64,000 nucleotides of DNA, taken from NCBI GenBank assembly GCA_002021875.1, contig CP018627.1, forward strand, positions 9,114,001 through 9,178,000, read 5' to 3'. The position numbers were made by a program, and so were the translations under genes. Source of the DNA: Streptomyces hygroscopicus. Its GTDB lineage: Bacteria; Actinomycetota; Actinomycetes; Streptomycetales; Streptomycetaceae. Every line of letters starts with the position of its first letter. Positions within the stretch are counted from its first letter, which is position 1. The notes beneath the pieces are model-generated. The model saw nothing but the letters and a program-made list of their open reading frames with translations. It had not been told where the DNA came from and made no database searches. This document shows positions 1 to 7,049 of this stretch, piece by piece.

Positions 1-137
1 TTCTTCTCCGATCCGTAGCCGCAGGCGCCCAGCGCGCCCATCAGCAGGGGAAGGACGGCCGCCGCCGCCAGGATCCGGGTGTGGCGGCGGGGGCGCTTGG
101 CTGGTCGCGGGGAGAGCAGGCGCTCGGCAGACGACAC
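1..137 (-). CDS. N-terminus of a secreted lipoprotein, probably sulfonate/sulfate-ester ABC transporter substrate-binding protein (partial)
   Basis: Reading leftward from a GTG at 137 gives a lipoprotein signal peptide: an arginine/lysine-rich start, a hydrophobic run (AAAAVLPLLMGAL) and the lipobox LGAC about 40 residues in, after which the gene leaves the window. A GAGGAA ribosome binding site sits about 8 bases upstream of the GTG. The mature protein is not visible, so the function is inferred from position: in Streptomyces the cysHCDN genes are commonly followed by an ABC importer for alkanesulfonates whose first gene is the binding lipoprotein. It lies about 200 bases downstream of cysN on the same strand. 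Exported lipoprotein is clear; substrate is inference. Confidence 0.7.
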   Translation of the reverse strand, partial: MSSAERLLSPRPAKRPRRHTRILAAAAVLPLLMGALGACGYGSEK

Positions 138-338
138 GGAGGTGTTCCTCTCGACGGGCCGGGGCAGCGTCAGAGGACGCCCGGCAGATCAGACGGTTTT
201 CGGCGGCGGTGCTGGACAGGGGCGGACTGCGGCGTCAGCGCACACATCGTCCGACCCCGCCCTGACCGCTGCCGAGCGCCCCGCTGCCTACGCGGCCGCC
301 CTCCTTGGCGAACGTCGAGAACACCTCACCGGCCATCG

Positions 339-1706
339 TCAGAAGTCCCATCCCTCGTCGTCCCGCGCCGCCTCGGCACCGTCGGCCGACGCCGCGAAGG
401 AGTCGCCCGCCATCCCGGCGGTCAGCGTGGTGCCGTCGGCCGGGTCGATCAGCAGGAAGGAACCGGTGCGCCGCGAGTCCTCGTACGCGTCCAGCGCCAG
501 CGGCTCGGACGTACGGAGCACGACCCGGCCGATCTCATTGGCGGCCAGCTCACCCGGCGCCGGGTGGTGCGACAGATCGGCCAGCGTCAGCCGCGACGGA
601 ATGTCCTTGATGATCGCCTTCATCGTGCGGGTGGTGTGCTTGAGCAGCACCCGGTCACCGACACGCAGCGGACGGTCGTGCAGATGGCAGACGGTGGCCT
701 CGACGTCCTGGGTGGTCTCCGGAGCGTGGTCGCTCGGCGCGATCAGATCCCCGCGCGAGATGTCCAGGTCGTCGGCGAGCGTGACGGTCACCGACTGCGG
801 CGCCCACGCCACGTCCACCATCGCGCCCAGCGCGTCGATCCCGGTGACGGTGCTCGTCCGGCCGGACGGCAGCACGGTGACGGCGTCGCCCACGCGCAGC
901 ACACCGGAGGCGATCTGGCCCGCGTAGCCGCGGTAGTCGGGGTGCTCGCTGGTCTGCGGACGGATCACGTACTGCACCGGGAAACGCGCCGGGTCCTGGG
1001 ACGGGTCGGTGCCCACCGGCACGGTCTCCAGGTGCTCCAGCACGGTCGGGCCGCCGTACCAGTCCATGTTCGCCGACGGGGTCACCACATTGTCCCCGGC
1101 GAGCGCCGAGATCGGGATGGCGGTGATCTCTGGAACGCCCAGCGAGGCCGCGTAGGTCGTGAACTCCTCGGCGATGGCCGCGAAGACCGGCTCCGCGTAG
1201 TCCACCAGGTCCATCTTGTTGACGGCGAGGACCACATGCGGGACCCGCAGCAGGGCGGCGACCGCGGCATGCCGCCGGGTCTGCTCCACCACGCCGTTGC
1301 GCGCGTCCACCAGGACGACCGCGAGTTCGGCGGTGGAGGCGCCGGTGACCATGTTGCGGGTGTACTGCACATGGCCGGGGGTGTCGGCGAGGATGAACCG
1401 CCGCTTGGGAGTGGCGAAGTAGCGGTAGGCGACATCGATGGTGATGCCCTGCTCCCGCTCCGCGCGCAGCCCGTCCGTCAGCAGCGCCAGATCAGGCGCC
1501 TCCTGGCCACGGCTGCGCGAGGCGTGTGCCACGGCCTCGAGCTGATCGGCCAGTACCGACTTGGAGTCGTGCAGCAGCCGCCCGACCAGGGTGGACTTGC
1601 CGTCGTCCACCGAGCCCGCGGTGGCGAAGCGCAGTTGCGAGGTGGCCGCGGACCGCTCCACGGCGGCCGCGGCGGCCTGCTCCTCGGACGTCAGATTGCT
1701 CGTCAT
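339..1706 (-). CDS. cysN: Sulfate adenylyltransferase subunit 1 (GTPase subunit)
   Basis: CysN is the GTPase subunit of ATP sulfurylase; with CysD it makes adenosine 5'-phosphosulfate (APS) from ATP and sulfate, using GTP hydrolysis to drive the unfavourable reaction. The 455-residue product has the EF-Tu-like G domain motifs in order: P-loop GSVDDGKST near residue 31, DTPGH near 110 and NKMD near 163, followed by the beta-barrel domains usual for the family. Length is normal and there is no fused APS kinase domain, which fits the separate cysC gene nearby. The ATG lies two bases after the cysD stop codon, so the two subunits are almost certainly translated together. Confidence 0.96.
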   Translation of the reverse strand: MTSNLTSEEQAAAAAVERSAATSQLRFATAGSVDDGKSTLVGRLLHDSKSVLADQLEAVAHASRSRGQEAPDLALLTDGLRAEREQGITIDVAYRYFATPKRRFILADTPGHVQYTRNMVTGASTAELAVVLVDARNGVVEQTRRHAAVAALLRVPHVVLAVNKMDLVDYAEPVFAAIAEEFTTYAASLGVPEITAIPISALAGDNVVTPSANMDWYGGPTVLEHLETVPVGTDPSQDPARFPVQYVIRPQTSEHPDYRGYAGQIASGVLRVGDAVTVLPSGRTSTVTGIDALGAMVDVAWAPQSVTVTLADDLDISRGDLIAPSDHAPETTQDVEATVCHLHDRPLRVGDRVLLKHTTRTMKAIIKDIPSRLTLADLSHHPAPGELAANEIGRVVLRTSEPLALDAYEDSRRTGSFLLIDPADGTTLTAGMAGDSFAASADGAEAARDDEGWDF

Positions 1707-1708
1707 CG

Positions 1709-2647
1709 TTAGAAGTACCCCTCGCGCTTGCGGTCCTCCATCGCCGCCTCCGACAGCTTGTCGTCGGCGCGGGTCGCACCCCGCTCGGTCAGCCGGGAGG
1801 CGGCTATCTCATCGATGACCTGCTCAATGGTCACCGCGTCCGACTCGACGGCACCGGTGCAGGACATGTCGCCCACGGTGCGGTAGCGCACCATGCGCCG
1901 CTCCACGGTCTCGTCGTCCTTCGGACCGCCCCACTCACCGGGCGCCAGCCACATGCCACTACGCCGGAAGACCTCGCGCTCATGTGCGTAGTAGATCTGC
2001 GGCAGGTCGATCTTCTCCCGGGCGATGTACTGCCACACGTCCAGCTCGGTCCAGTTGGAGAGCGGGAAGACCCGGACATGCTCACCGGGGGAGTGGCGGC
2101 CGTTGTAGAGCTGCCACAGCTCCGGACGCTGCCGCCGCGGGTCCCAGCCGCCGAACTCGTCCCGGAGGGAGAACACCCGCTCCTTGGCGCGGGCCTTCTC
2201 CTCGTCCCGGCGGCCACCGCCGAAGACCGCGTCGAAGCGGTTCTTCTCGATGGCGTCCAGCAGCGGCACCGTCTGCAGCGGATTGCGGGTCCCGTCCGGG
2301 CGCTCGCGCAGCCGGCCGTCGTCGATGAACTCCTGGACCGAGGCCACATGCAGCCGCAGGCCATGCCGGGCGACCGTGTTGTCCCGGTAGTCGATGACCT
2401 CGGGGAAGTTGTGGCCGGTGTCCACGTGGAGCAGCGAGAACGGCACCGCCGCCGGGGCGAACGCCTTGAGCGCGAGATGGAGCATGACGATGGAGTCCTT
2501 GCCACCGGAGAAAAGGATCACCGGCCGCTCGAACTCACCCGCCACCTCACGGAAGATGTGCACCGCCTCGGACTCCAACGCGTCCAAGTGCGCGAGCGCG
2601 TACAGGCCCGCGCCCTCTTCCGCGTTGATCGCCGTCACGGTCGTCAT
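1709..2647 (-). CDS. cysD: Sulfate adenylyltransferase subunit 2 (catalytic subunit)
   Basis: CysD is the catalytic subunit of ATP sulfurylase and forms APS from sulfate and ATP in complex with CysN. The 312-residue protein begins MTTVTAINAEEG and carries the PP-loop ATP-binding motif SGGKDS about 55 residues in, with the family's C-terminal region ending in EDRKREGYF. I chose the ATG at 2647 rather than longer in-frame starts because a GGGG-type ribosome binding site lies just upstream and the product then matches the usual size. About 130 bases separate it from the cysC stop. The gene is part of the sulfur operon that starts near 6350. Confidence 0.96.
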   Translation of the reverse strand: MTTVTAINAEEGAGLYALAHLDALESEAVHIFREVAGEFERPVILFSGGKDSIVMLHLALKAFAPAAVPFSLLHVDTGHNFPEVIDYRDNTVARHGLRLHVASVQEFIDDGRLRERPDGTRNPLQTVPLLDAIEKNRFDAVFGGGRRDEEKARAKERVFSLRDEFGGWDPRRQRPELWQLYNGRHSPGEHVRVFPLSNWTELDVWQYIAREKIDLPQIYYAHEREVFRRSGMWLAPGEWGGPKDDETVERRMVRYRTVGDMSCTGAVESDAVTIEQVIDEIAASRLTERGATRADDKLSEAAMEDRKREGYF

Positions 2648-2777
2648 GCCGCGCCCCTTTCGTTCGCTCGGCTGCGGTAGTAGCTTCCCGTCATATCGGC
2701 GGATTCCTCGCCGTGGGCATGGCCCCCGGGTGCGGGGAGCGCCATGGCCCGCGTTGCGATGGCCGCGCGTGCGTGGC

Positions 2778-3326
2778 TCACAGCAGTCCCCGTTCACTCA
2801 ACAGCAACCGCACCTCGGCCGCCGACTCCTGCACGCTGTTCCTGTGGGTTTCGATGCGCAGATCCGGGTCGGCAGGGGCCTCGTAGGGGTCGTCCACACC
2901 GGTCAGTCCCGAGATCTGGCCCGCGGCCTGCTTCGCGTACAGCCCCTTGACGTCCCGCTCCGAGCACACCTCCACCGACGTGGCGACATGCACCTCCAGA
3001 TACGGGGTGCCCTCGCGCTGGTGGCGCTTGCGCACCGCCTCGCGGCTGTCCACGTAGGGCGCGATGACCGGCACCAGCACCGTGACGCCGTGGGAGGCGA
3101 GCAGTTCGGCGACGAAGCCGATGCGCTGGACGTTGGTGTGCCGGTCCTCGCGGGAGAAACCGAGCCCCGAGGAGAGGAACTCGCGGATCTCGTCACCGTC
3201 GAGCACCTCCACCCGGCGCCCCTCGCCGCGCAGCCGCTCGGCCAGCGCATAGGCGATCGTGGTCTTTCCCGCGCTCGGCAGACCGGTCAGCCACACCGTG
3301 GCACCGGTGGTCGTGGGGGCGCTCAT
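2778..3326 (-). CDS. cysC: Adenylylsulfate kinase (APS kinase)
   Basis: CysC phosphorylates APS to PAPS, the donor for sulfotransferases and for PAPS-type reductases. The 182-residue product has the Walker A motif GLPSAGKTT near residue 15, the DGDEIR motif and the FSREDR and CSERDVKGLY segments typical of APS kinases. The ATG at 3326 has GGAG 8 bases upstream; an alternative ATG at 3350 overlaps the cysH stop (TGATG) but has no clear ribosome binding site. CysH in this operon looks like the iron-sulfur form that uses APS directly, so CysC may mainly supply PAPS for sulfation rather than for reduction. That last point is inference. Confidence 0.95.
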   Translation of the reverse strand: MSAPTTTGATVWLTGLPSAGKTTIAYALAERLRGEGRRVEVLDGDEIREFLSSGLGFSREDRHTNVQRIGFVAELLASHGVTVLVPVIAPYVDSREAVRKRHQREGTPYLEVHVATSVEVCSERDVKGLYAKQAAGQISGLTGVDDPYEAPADPDLRIETHRNSVQESAAEVRLLLSERGLL

Positions 3327-3349
3327 CTCGTTCTCCTGGTCGACAGCCA

Positions 3350-4048
3350 TCAGCCGTGCAGCCCGCATTCGGTTTTATTGCTCCCCGCCCAGCGGCCGGA
3401 CCGGATGTCCTCGCCCTCCAGAACCCGGCGGGTGCAGGGCGCGCAGCCTACCGAGGGATAGCCGTCCATCAGCAGGGGGTTGGTCAGCACACCGTGCTCG
3501 GCGATGTAGGCGTCGACATCCGCTTGGGTCCAGCGGGCGATCGGGGAGATCTTCACCTTACGGCGCCGATCGTCCCAGCCAACGACCGGGGTGTTGGCGC
3601 GGGTTGGCGATTCGTCCCGACGCAATCCCGTGGCCCAGGCGTCATACTCCCGCAACCCCTCCTCAAGGGGCCGCACCTTGCGCAGCGCGCAGCACAGGTC
3701 GGGGTCGCGGTCATGCAGCCGGGCGCCGTATTCGGCGTCCTGCTCGGCCACCGTCTGACGGGGGGTCAGGGTGATGACGTTGACATCCATCACGGCGGCC
3801 ACCGCGTCACGGGTGCCGATGGTCTCGGGGAAGTGGTAGCCGGTGTCGAGGAAGACCACATCGACACCGGGGAAGGCGCGGGAGGCGAGATGCGCCACCA
3901 CCGCGTCCTCCATCGAGGAGGTGACGCAGAAACGCGATCCGAAGGTGTCCGCCGCCCAGCGCAGGATCTCCAGCGCGGGGGCGTCCTCGAGGTCGTGGCC
4001 CGCCTTCTCGGCGAGCCCCTCGAGGTCGGTGTGCGCAAGCCGGGTCAT
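3350..4048 (-). CDS. cysH: Assimilatory phosphoadenylyl/adenylyl-sulfate reductase (iron-sulfur type)
   Basis: CysH reduces activated sulfate to sulfite with thioredoxin or a similar donor. The 232-residue product has the PP-loop-like N-terminal region (SSMEDAV), a CC pair in DLCCALRKVRPL and a second pair in GCAPCTRR, and ends with ECGLHG, the catalytic cysteine motif. The CC plus CxxC set is the ligand pattern of the [4Fe-4S] enzymes, which generally prefer APS over PAPS. The ATG at 4048 overlaps the stop of the upstream zinc-ribbon gene in an ATGA arrangement, indicating translational coupling; an AAGGGGA sequence precedes it. Longer in-frame starts upstream would run through the neighbouring gene. 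Confidence 0.95.
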   Translation of the reverse strand: MTRLAHTDLEGLAEKAGHDLEDAPALEILRWAADTFGSRFCVTSSMEDAVVAHLASRAFPGVDVVFLDTGYHFPETIGTRDAVAAVMDVNVITLTPRQTVAEQDAEYGARLHDRDPDLCCALRKVRPLEEGLREYDAWATGLRRDESPTRANTPVVGWDDRRRKVKISPIARWTQADVDAYIAEHGVLTNPLLMDGYPSVGCAPCTRRVLEGEDIRSGRWAGSNKTECGLHG

Positions 4049-4230
4049 ATCGCCGTGTCCCCTTCGTCGATCGGGTCGCGCCGCAGGCCCTTGGCCAGCA
4101 GCCCGAGGAACGACAGGCGGAACGCTCGATTGCAGGACGCGCATTCCCACGCGCCATGCCCCTCCTCCGATGGACGCAGATCCTCGTCCCCGCAGTAAGG
4201 GCAGTAAAAGGGCGCGGCACGCTCACTCAC
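4045..4230 (-). CDS. Small zinc-ribbon protein of the sulfur operon
   Basis: A 61-residue protein with two CxxC knuckles, CPYCGDE near the start and CASCNRAF about 20 residues later, which would form a rubredoxin-like zinc ribbon; an iron-binding role is also possible. It sits between sulfite reductase and cysH and overlaps the cysH start by four bases (ATGA), so it belongs to the operon. A small protein at this position is usual in Streptomyces sulfate operons, but I know of no established function. It could be an electron carrier or an accessory factor for sulfite reductase or CysH; no transmembrane or signal segment is visible. Confidence 0.88.
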   Translation of the reverse strand: MSERAAPFYCPYCGDEDLRPSEEGHGAWECASCNRAFRLSFLGLLAKGLRRDPIDEGDTAI

Positions 4231-4246
4231 CGTGCCTCCCGCTCAG

Positions 4247-4340
4247 TCCCGGCGCGCTCTGATGCGCAGGCTTCCCTCGTCACTGCTCGCTCCTTCGTCG
4301 CTGCGCGGCTCCTCAGTCCAGCCTGCGCAGCGCGCCGGGA
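4247..4340. repeat. Long imperfect inverted repeat between sulfite reductase and the zinc-ribbon gene
   Basis: The arm at 4247-4272 (starting TCCCGGCGCGCT and ending GCGCAGGCT) is complementary to 4320-4340 over all 21 bases of the right arm, with one 5-base bulge (CTGAT) in the left arm. About 47 bases of loop lie between. It fills most of the 115-base gap inside the operon. It could be a partial terminator, an mRNA processing site or a dispersed intergenic repeat. Confidence 0.8.
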
Positions 4341-4345
4341 CACGC

Positions 4346-6040
4346 TCATTTGAGAGCCTCCTCACTGGCCCGTGCCGCCCAGGTGGCGAAGCGCTCGCCG
4401 TCCTCGCGCTCCTTCTGGAAGCGGTGCAGCAGCCGCTCCACATAGTCGGGGAGTTCGGCGGCGGTGACCTTCAGCCCGCGCACCTTGCGGCCGAAGCCCG
4501 GCTCCAGGCCCAGGGCGCCGCCCAGGTGCACCTGGTAGCCCTCGACCTGCTCGCCGTTGGCGTCCATGACGAGCTGGCCCTTGAGACCGATGTCCGCGAC
4601 CTGGATACGGGCACAGGCGTTCGGGCAGCCGTTGAGGTTGATGGTGATCGGCTCGTCGAACTCGGGGAGCCGGCGCTCCAGCTCATCGATGAGCGAGGAG
4701 CCACGCCCCTTGGTCTCGACGATCGCCAGCTTGCAGAACTCGATCCCGGTGCAGGCCATCGTGCCGCGCCGGAACGGGGACGGCTTGACCTGGAGGTCCA
4801 GCGCCTCCAGCCCGGCGACCAGCGGCTCCACCTGGTCCTCGGCCACATCGAGCACGATCATCTTCTGCTCGACGGTGGTGGTCAGCCGCCCGGAGCCATG
4901 CGCCTCGGCCAGGTCGGCGATCTTGGTGAGGGTCGCCCCGTCCACCCGGCCGACGCGCGGCGCGAAGCCCACGTAGTAGCGGCCGTCCCGCTGGCGGTGG
5001 ACGCCGATGTGGTCGCGCCACCGCTGGACGGGCTCCTCGGGCGCCGGGCCGTCGGACAGCGGGCGCTTCAGGTACTCGTCCTCCAGTACCTGGCGGAACT
5101 TCTCGGGGCCCCAGTCGGCGACCAGGAACTTCAGCCGGGCGCGGGTGCGCAGCCGCCGGTAGCCGTAGTCACGGAAGATGGAGACGACCCCGGCCCAGAC
5201 CTCCGGGACGTCCTCCAGCGGGACCCAGGCACCGAGCCGGACGCCGATCTTGGGGTTGGTGGACAGACCGCCGCCGACCCACAGGTCGAAACCGGGGCCG
5301 TGCTCGGGGTGGCGCACCCCGACGAACGCGACGTCGTTGATCTCGTGCACCACGTCGAGCACCGGGGATCCGGAGATCGCGGTCTTGAACTTGCGCGGCA
5401 GGTTGGAGAACTCCTTGCTGCCGATGTAGCGGCGGTGGATCTCGTCGATGGCGGGGGTGCCGTCGATGATCTCGTCCTCGGCGATCCCGGCGACCGGGGA
5501 GCCGACGATCACGCGCGGGGTGTCGCCGCACGCCTCGGTGGTGGACAGCCCGACGGCCTCCAGGCGCTTCCAGATCTCGGGCACGTCCTCGATCCGGATC
5601 CAGTGGTACTGGACGTTCTGCCGGTCGGTGATGTCCGCGGTGCCGCGCGCGAACTCCTCCGAGATCTCGCCGACGACGCGGAGCTGCTCGGTGGTCAGCC
5701 GGCCGCCGTCGATCCGGACGCGCATCATGAAGTGCTCGTCGTCCAGCTCCTCCGGCTCCAGGATCGCGGTCTTGCCGCCGTCGATCCCGGGCTTGCGCTG
5801 GGTGTACAGACCCCACCAGCGCATCCGGCCGCGCAGATCGGCGCCGTCGATGGAGTCGAATCCGCGATGGGCGTAGATCGTCTCAATGCGTGTCCGCACA
5901 TTGAGACCGTCGTCGTCCTTCTTGGTCTGCTCATTGCCGTTGAGGGGGGTGAAGTGCCCCGCGGCCCACTGGCCTTCGCCGCGGTGGCGTCCGGCCTTGC
6001 GGCGGGGCGTTGCGCTTGCGCGTTCCGGGGTGGCAGCCAT
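4346..6040 (-). CDS. sirA: Ferredoxin-type siroheme sulfite reductase
   Basis: This enzyme reduces sulfite to sulfide with six electrons, using siroheme coupled to a [4Fe-4S] cluster. The 564-residue product has the two-fold nitrite/sulfite reductase repeat and the cluster-binding motifs CTGIEFC and, about 40 residues later, CPNAC, in the C-terminal third. Length matches actinobacterial sulfite reductases. I place the start at the ATG at 6040 (MAATPERASATPRRK), with AAGGA about 9 bases upstream. It is the first enzyme gene of the operon, preceded by a leader peptide. A nitrite reductase role is the main alternative, but the sulfur-gene context argues for sulfite. Confidence 0.95.
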   Translation of the reverse strand: MAATPERASATPRRKAGRHRGEGQWAAGHFTPLNGNEQTKKDDDGLNVRTRIETIYAHRGFDSIDGADLRGRMRWWGLYTQRKPGIDGGKTAILEPEELDDEHFMMRVRIDGGRLTTEQLRVVGEISEEFARGTADITDRQNVQYHWIRIEDVPEIWKRLEAVGLSTTEACGDTPRVIVGSPVAGIAEDEIIDGTPAIDEIHRRYIGSKEFSNLPRKFKTAISGSPVLDVVHEINDVAFVGVRHPEHGPGFDLWVGGGLSTNPKIGVRLGAWVPLEDVPEVWAGVVSIFRDYGYRRLRTRARLKFLVADWGPEKFRQVLEDEYLKRPLSDGPAPEEPVQRWRDHIGVHRQRDGRYYVGFAPRVGRVDGATLTKIADLAEAHGSGRLTTTVEQKMIVLDVAEDQVEPLVAGLEALDLQVKPSPFRRGTMACTGIEFCKLAIVETKGRGSSLIDELERRLPEFDEPITINLNGCPNACARIQVADIGLKGQLVMDANGEQVEGYQVHLGGALGLEPGFGRKVRGLKVTAAELPDYVERLLHRFQKEREDGERFATWAARASEEALK

Positions 6041-6266
6041 GGCGGTGTGTGTCCTTCTGAGCGACTCTGGTGCGGCGGGCGGTACGTCGGCGCGCACCGT
6101 CTGACCTGCGCGTGCGCAGGCGGGCAGGGTGTACGGCGGTGGCCGGTGCGAGATGCGGCGGGGAGATGTCGAGGCGTGCGCGCTCGCCCACGTCGTCGGG
6201 GGCGGCGAGGGGTGCGGGGGATGCGGAGGTGCTGCCCGGGGCTTCAGTGCCCTGTGAAAGTGCGGG
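6041..6266 (-). promoter_or_regulatory. Untranslated leader between the leader peptide and sulfite reductase
   Basis: About 225 bases separate the leader-peptide stop from the sulfite reductase start. The segment contains at least one compact hairpin, CCTGCGC/GCGCAGG at 6105-6120. A space this long after a translated leader is typical of an attenuation or antitermination region. I see no convincing separate gene in it. Confidence 0.45.
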
Positions 6267-6350
6267 TCAGCCCGCCGGACAGATGGCGCTGGACATGCGG
6301 CCGAGGTCGACGTGGCGTCGACTCACCAAGGCAATTCCAGCTCGAGACAT
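6267..6350 (-). CDS. 27-residue regulatory leader peptide of the sulfur operon
   Basis: A short reading frame from an ATG at 6350 to a TGA at 6269-6267 encodes MSRAGIALVSRRHVDLGRM followed by SSAICPAG. The RRHVDLGRMSSAIC segment, with one cysteine near the end, resembles the small leader peptides found before sulfur-metabolism genes in Streptomyces. No clear ribosome binding site precedes the ATG, so translation may be leaderless or begin at the internal GTG at 6326. It is too short to be an enzyme. Its likely role is to couple cysteine supply, sensed by translation, to transcription of the downstream genes; this is inference. Confidence 0.75.
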   Translation of the reverse strand: MSRAGIALVSRRHVDLGRMSSAICPAG

Positions 6351-6442
6351 GACGGAAGCGTCGCATGGTGGTCTCTGGCGAGTCCACCTTTATCCACTAT
6401 GCGGACGAATCTGTCTCGTATCGCAAGACGCTGTGGTGTTGG

Positions 6443-6976
6443 TCACTCCTCGTCCGCGGTCTTGACGTCGAAGACCCGAAAGCCCCGGCGGCGGTAGTTG
6501 TCCAGCGCGTACGGGCCGTCCTTGCTGCAGGTGTGCAGCCACACCCGCTTGGTCGGCACGCGGTCCGGCCAGCGGTCGGCCATGTCCCAGGCGCGGGAGG
6601 TCCCCCAGGTCAGCAGGTGCCCGCCGATGCGGCGGCCCCGGAAGGCGGGCAGCAGACCGAAGTACACGATCTCCACCACGCCCTCGTCCTGGCCCTCCAG
6701 CTCGATGTATCCGGCCGGGGTCCCGCGCTCGTACGCCACCCACGTCTCCACACCGGGCCGGTGCAGATGCTCCTCCCACGCCTCACGCGACCACACCAGC
6801 CGGTCGGTCCACGACACGTCCGAGCCCACCGAGGTGAAGAGGAAGTGGCTGAACTCCGGGCTCGGCACCTCGGCCCGGGCGATCCGCACCCCCGCCGTGG
6901 CGGGCGGCTCCTCCGCCGGGCTGAGATCCGAGGGAGCGGTCTGCTCCAGGTGCCAGGTGGTCACGGTGATGCTCAT
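6443..6976 (-). CDS. GNAT family N-acetyltransferase
   Basis: The 177-residue product is a GCN5-related acetyltransferase that would move an acetyl group from acetyl-CoA to an amine. The acetyl-CoA binding motif A is visible as YFGLLPAFRGRRIGGHLLT about two thirds along, preceded by the strand GYIELEG and followed by the conserved DNYRRRGFRVF near the end. I chose the ATG at 6976 (MSITVTTWHLEQ); longer starts run into the divergent gene. The substrate cannot be read from the sequence. It is transcribed toward the sulfur operon and ends about 90 bases before the leader peptide. Confidence 0.9.
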   Translation of the reverse strand: MSITVTTWHLEQTAPSDLSPAEEPPATAGVRIARAEVPSPEFSHFLFTSVGSDVSWTDRLVWSREAWEEHLHRPGVETWVAYERGTPAGYIELEGQDEGVVEIVYFGLLPAFRGRRIGGHLLTWGTSRAWDMADRWPDRVPTKRVWLHTCSKDGPYALDNYRRRGFRVFDVKTADEE

Positions 6977-7049
6977 GGTGGACAGATAACCATGGACGCC
7001 GTTGACTCGCCTTGACGGGTATCGCTCAAGCGGGGAGGGCGGGGACGGG

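Noticed and set aside
5931..6191. An 86-codon frame beginning in the sulfite reductase leader region
   Set aside because: It runs out of frame into the sulfite reductase gene and is arginine-rich without motifs; the 27-codon leader upstream is the better candidate.
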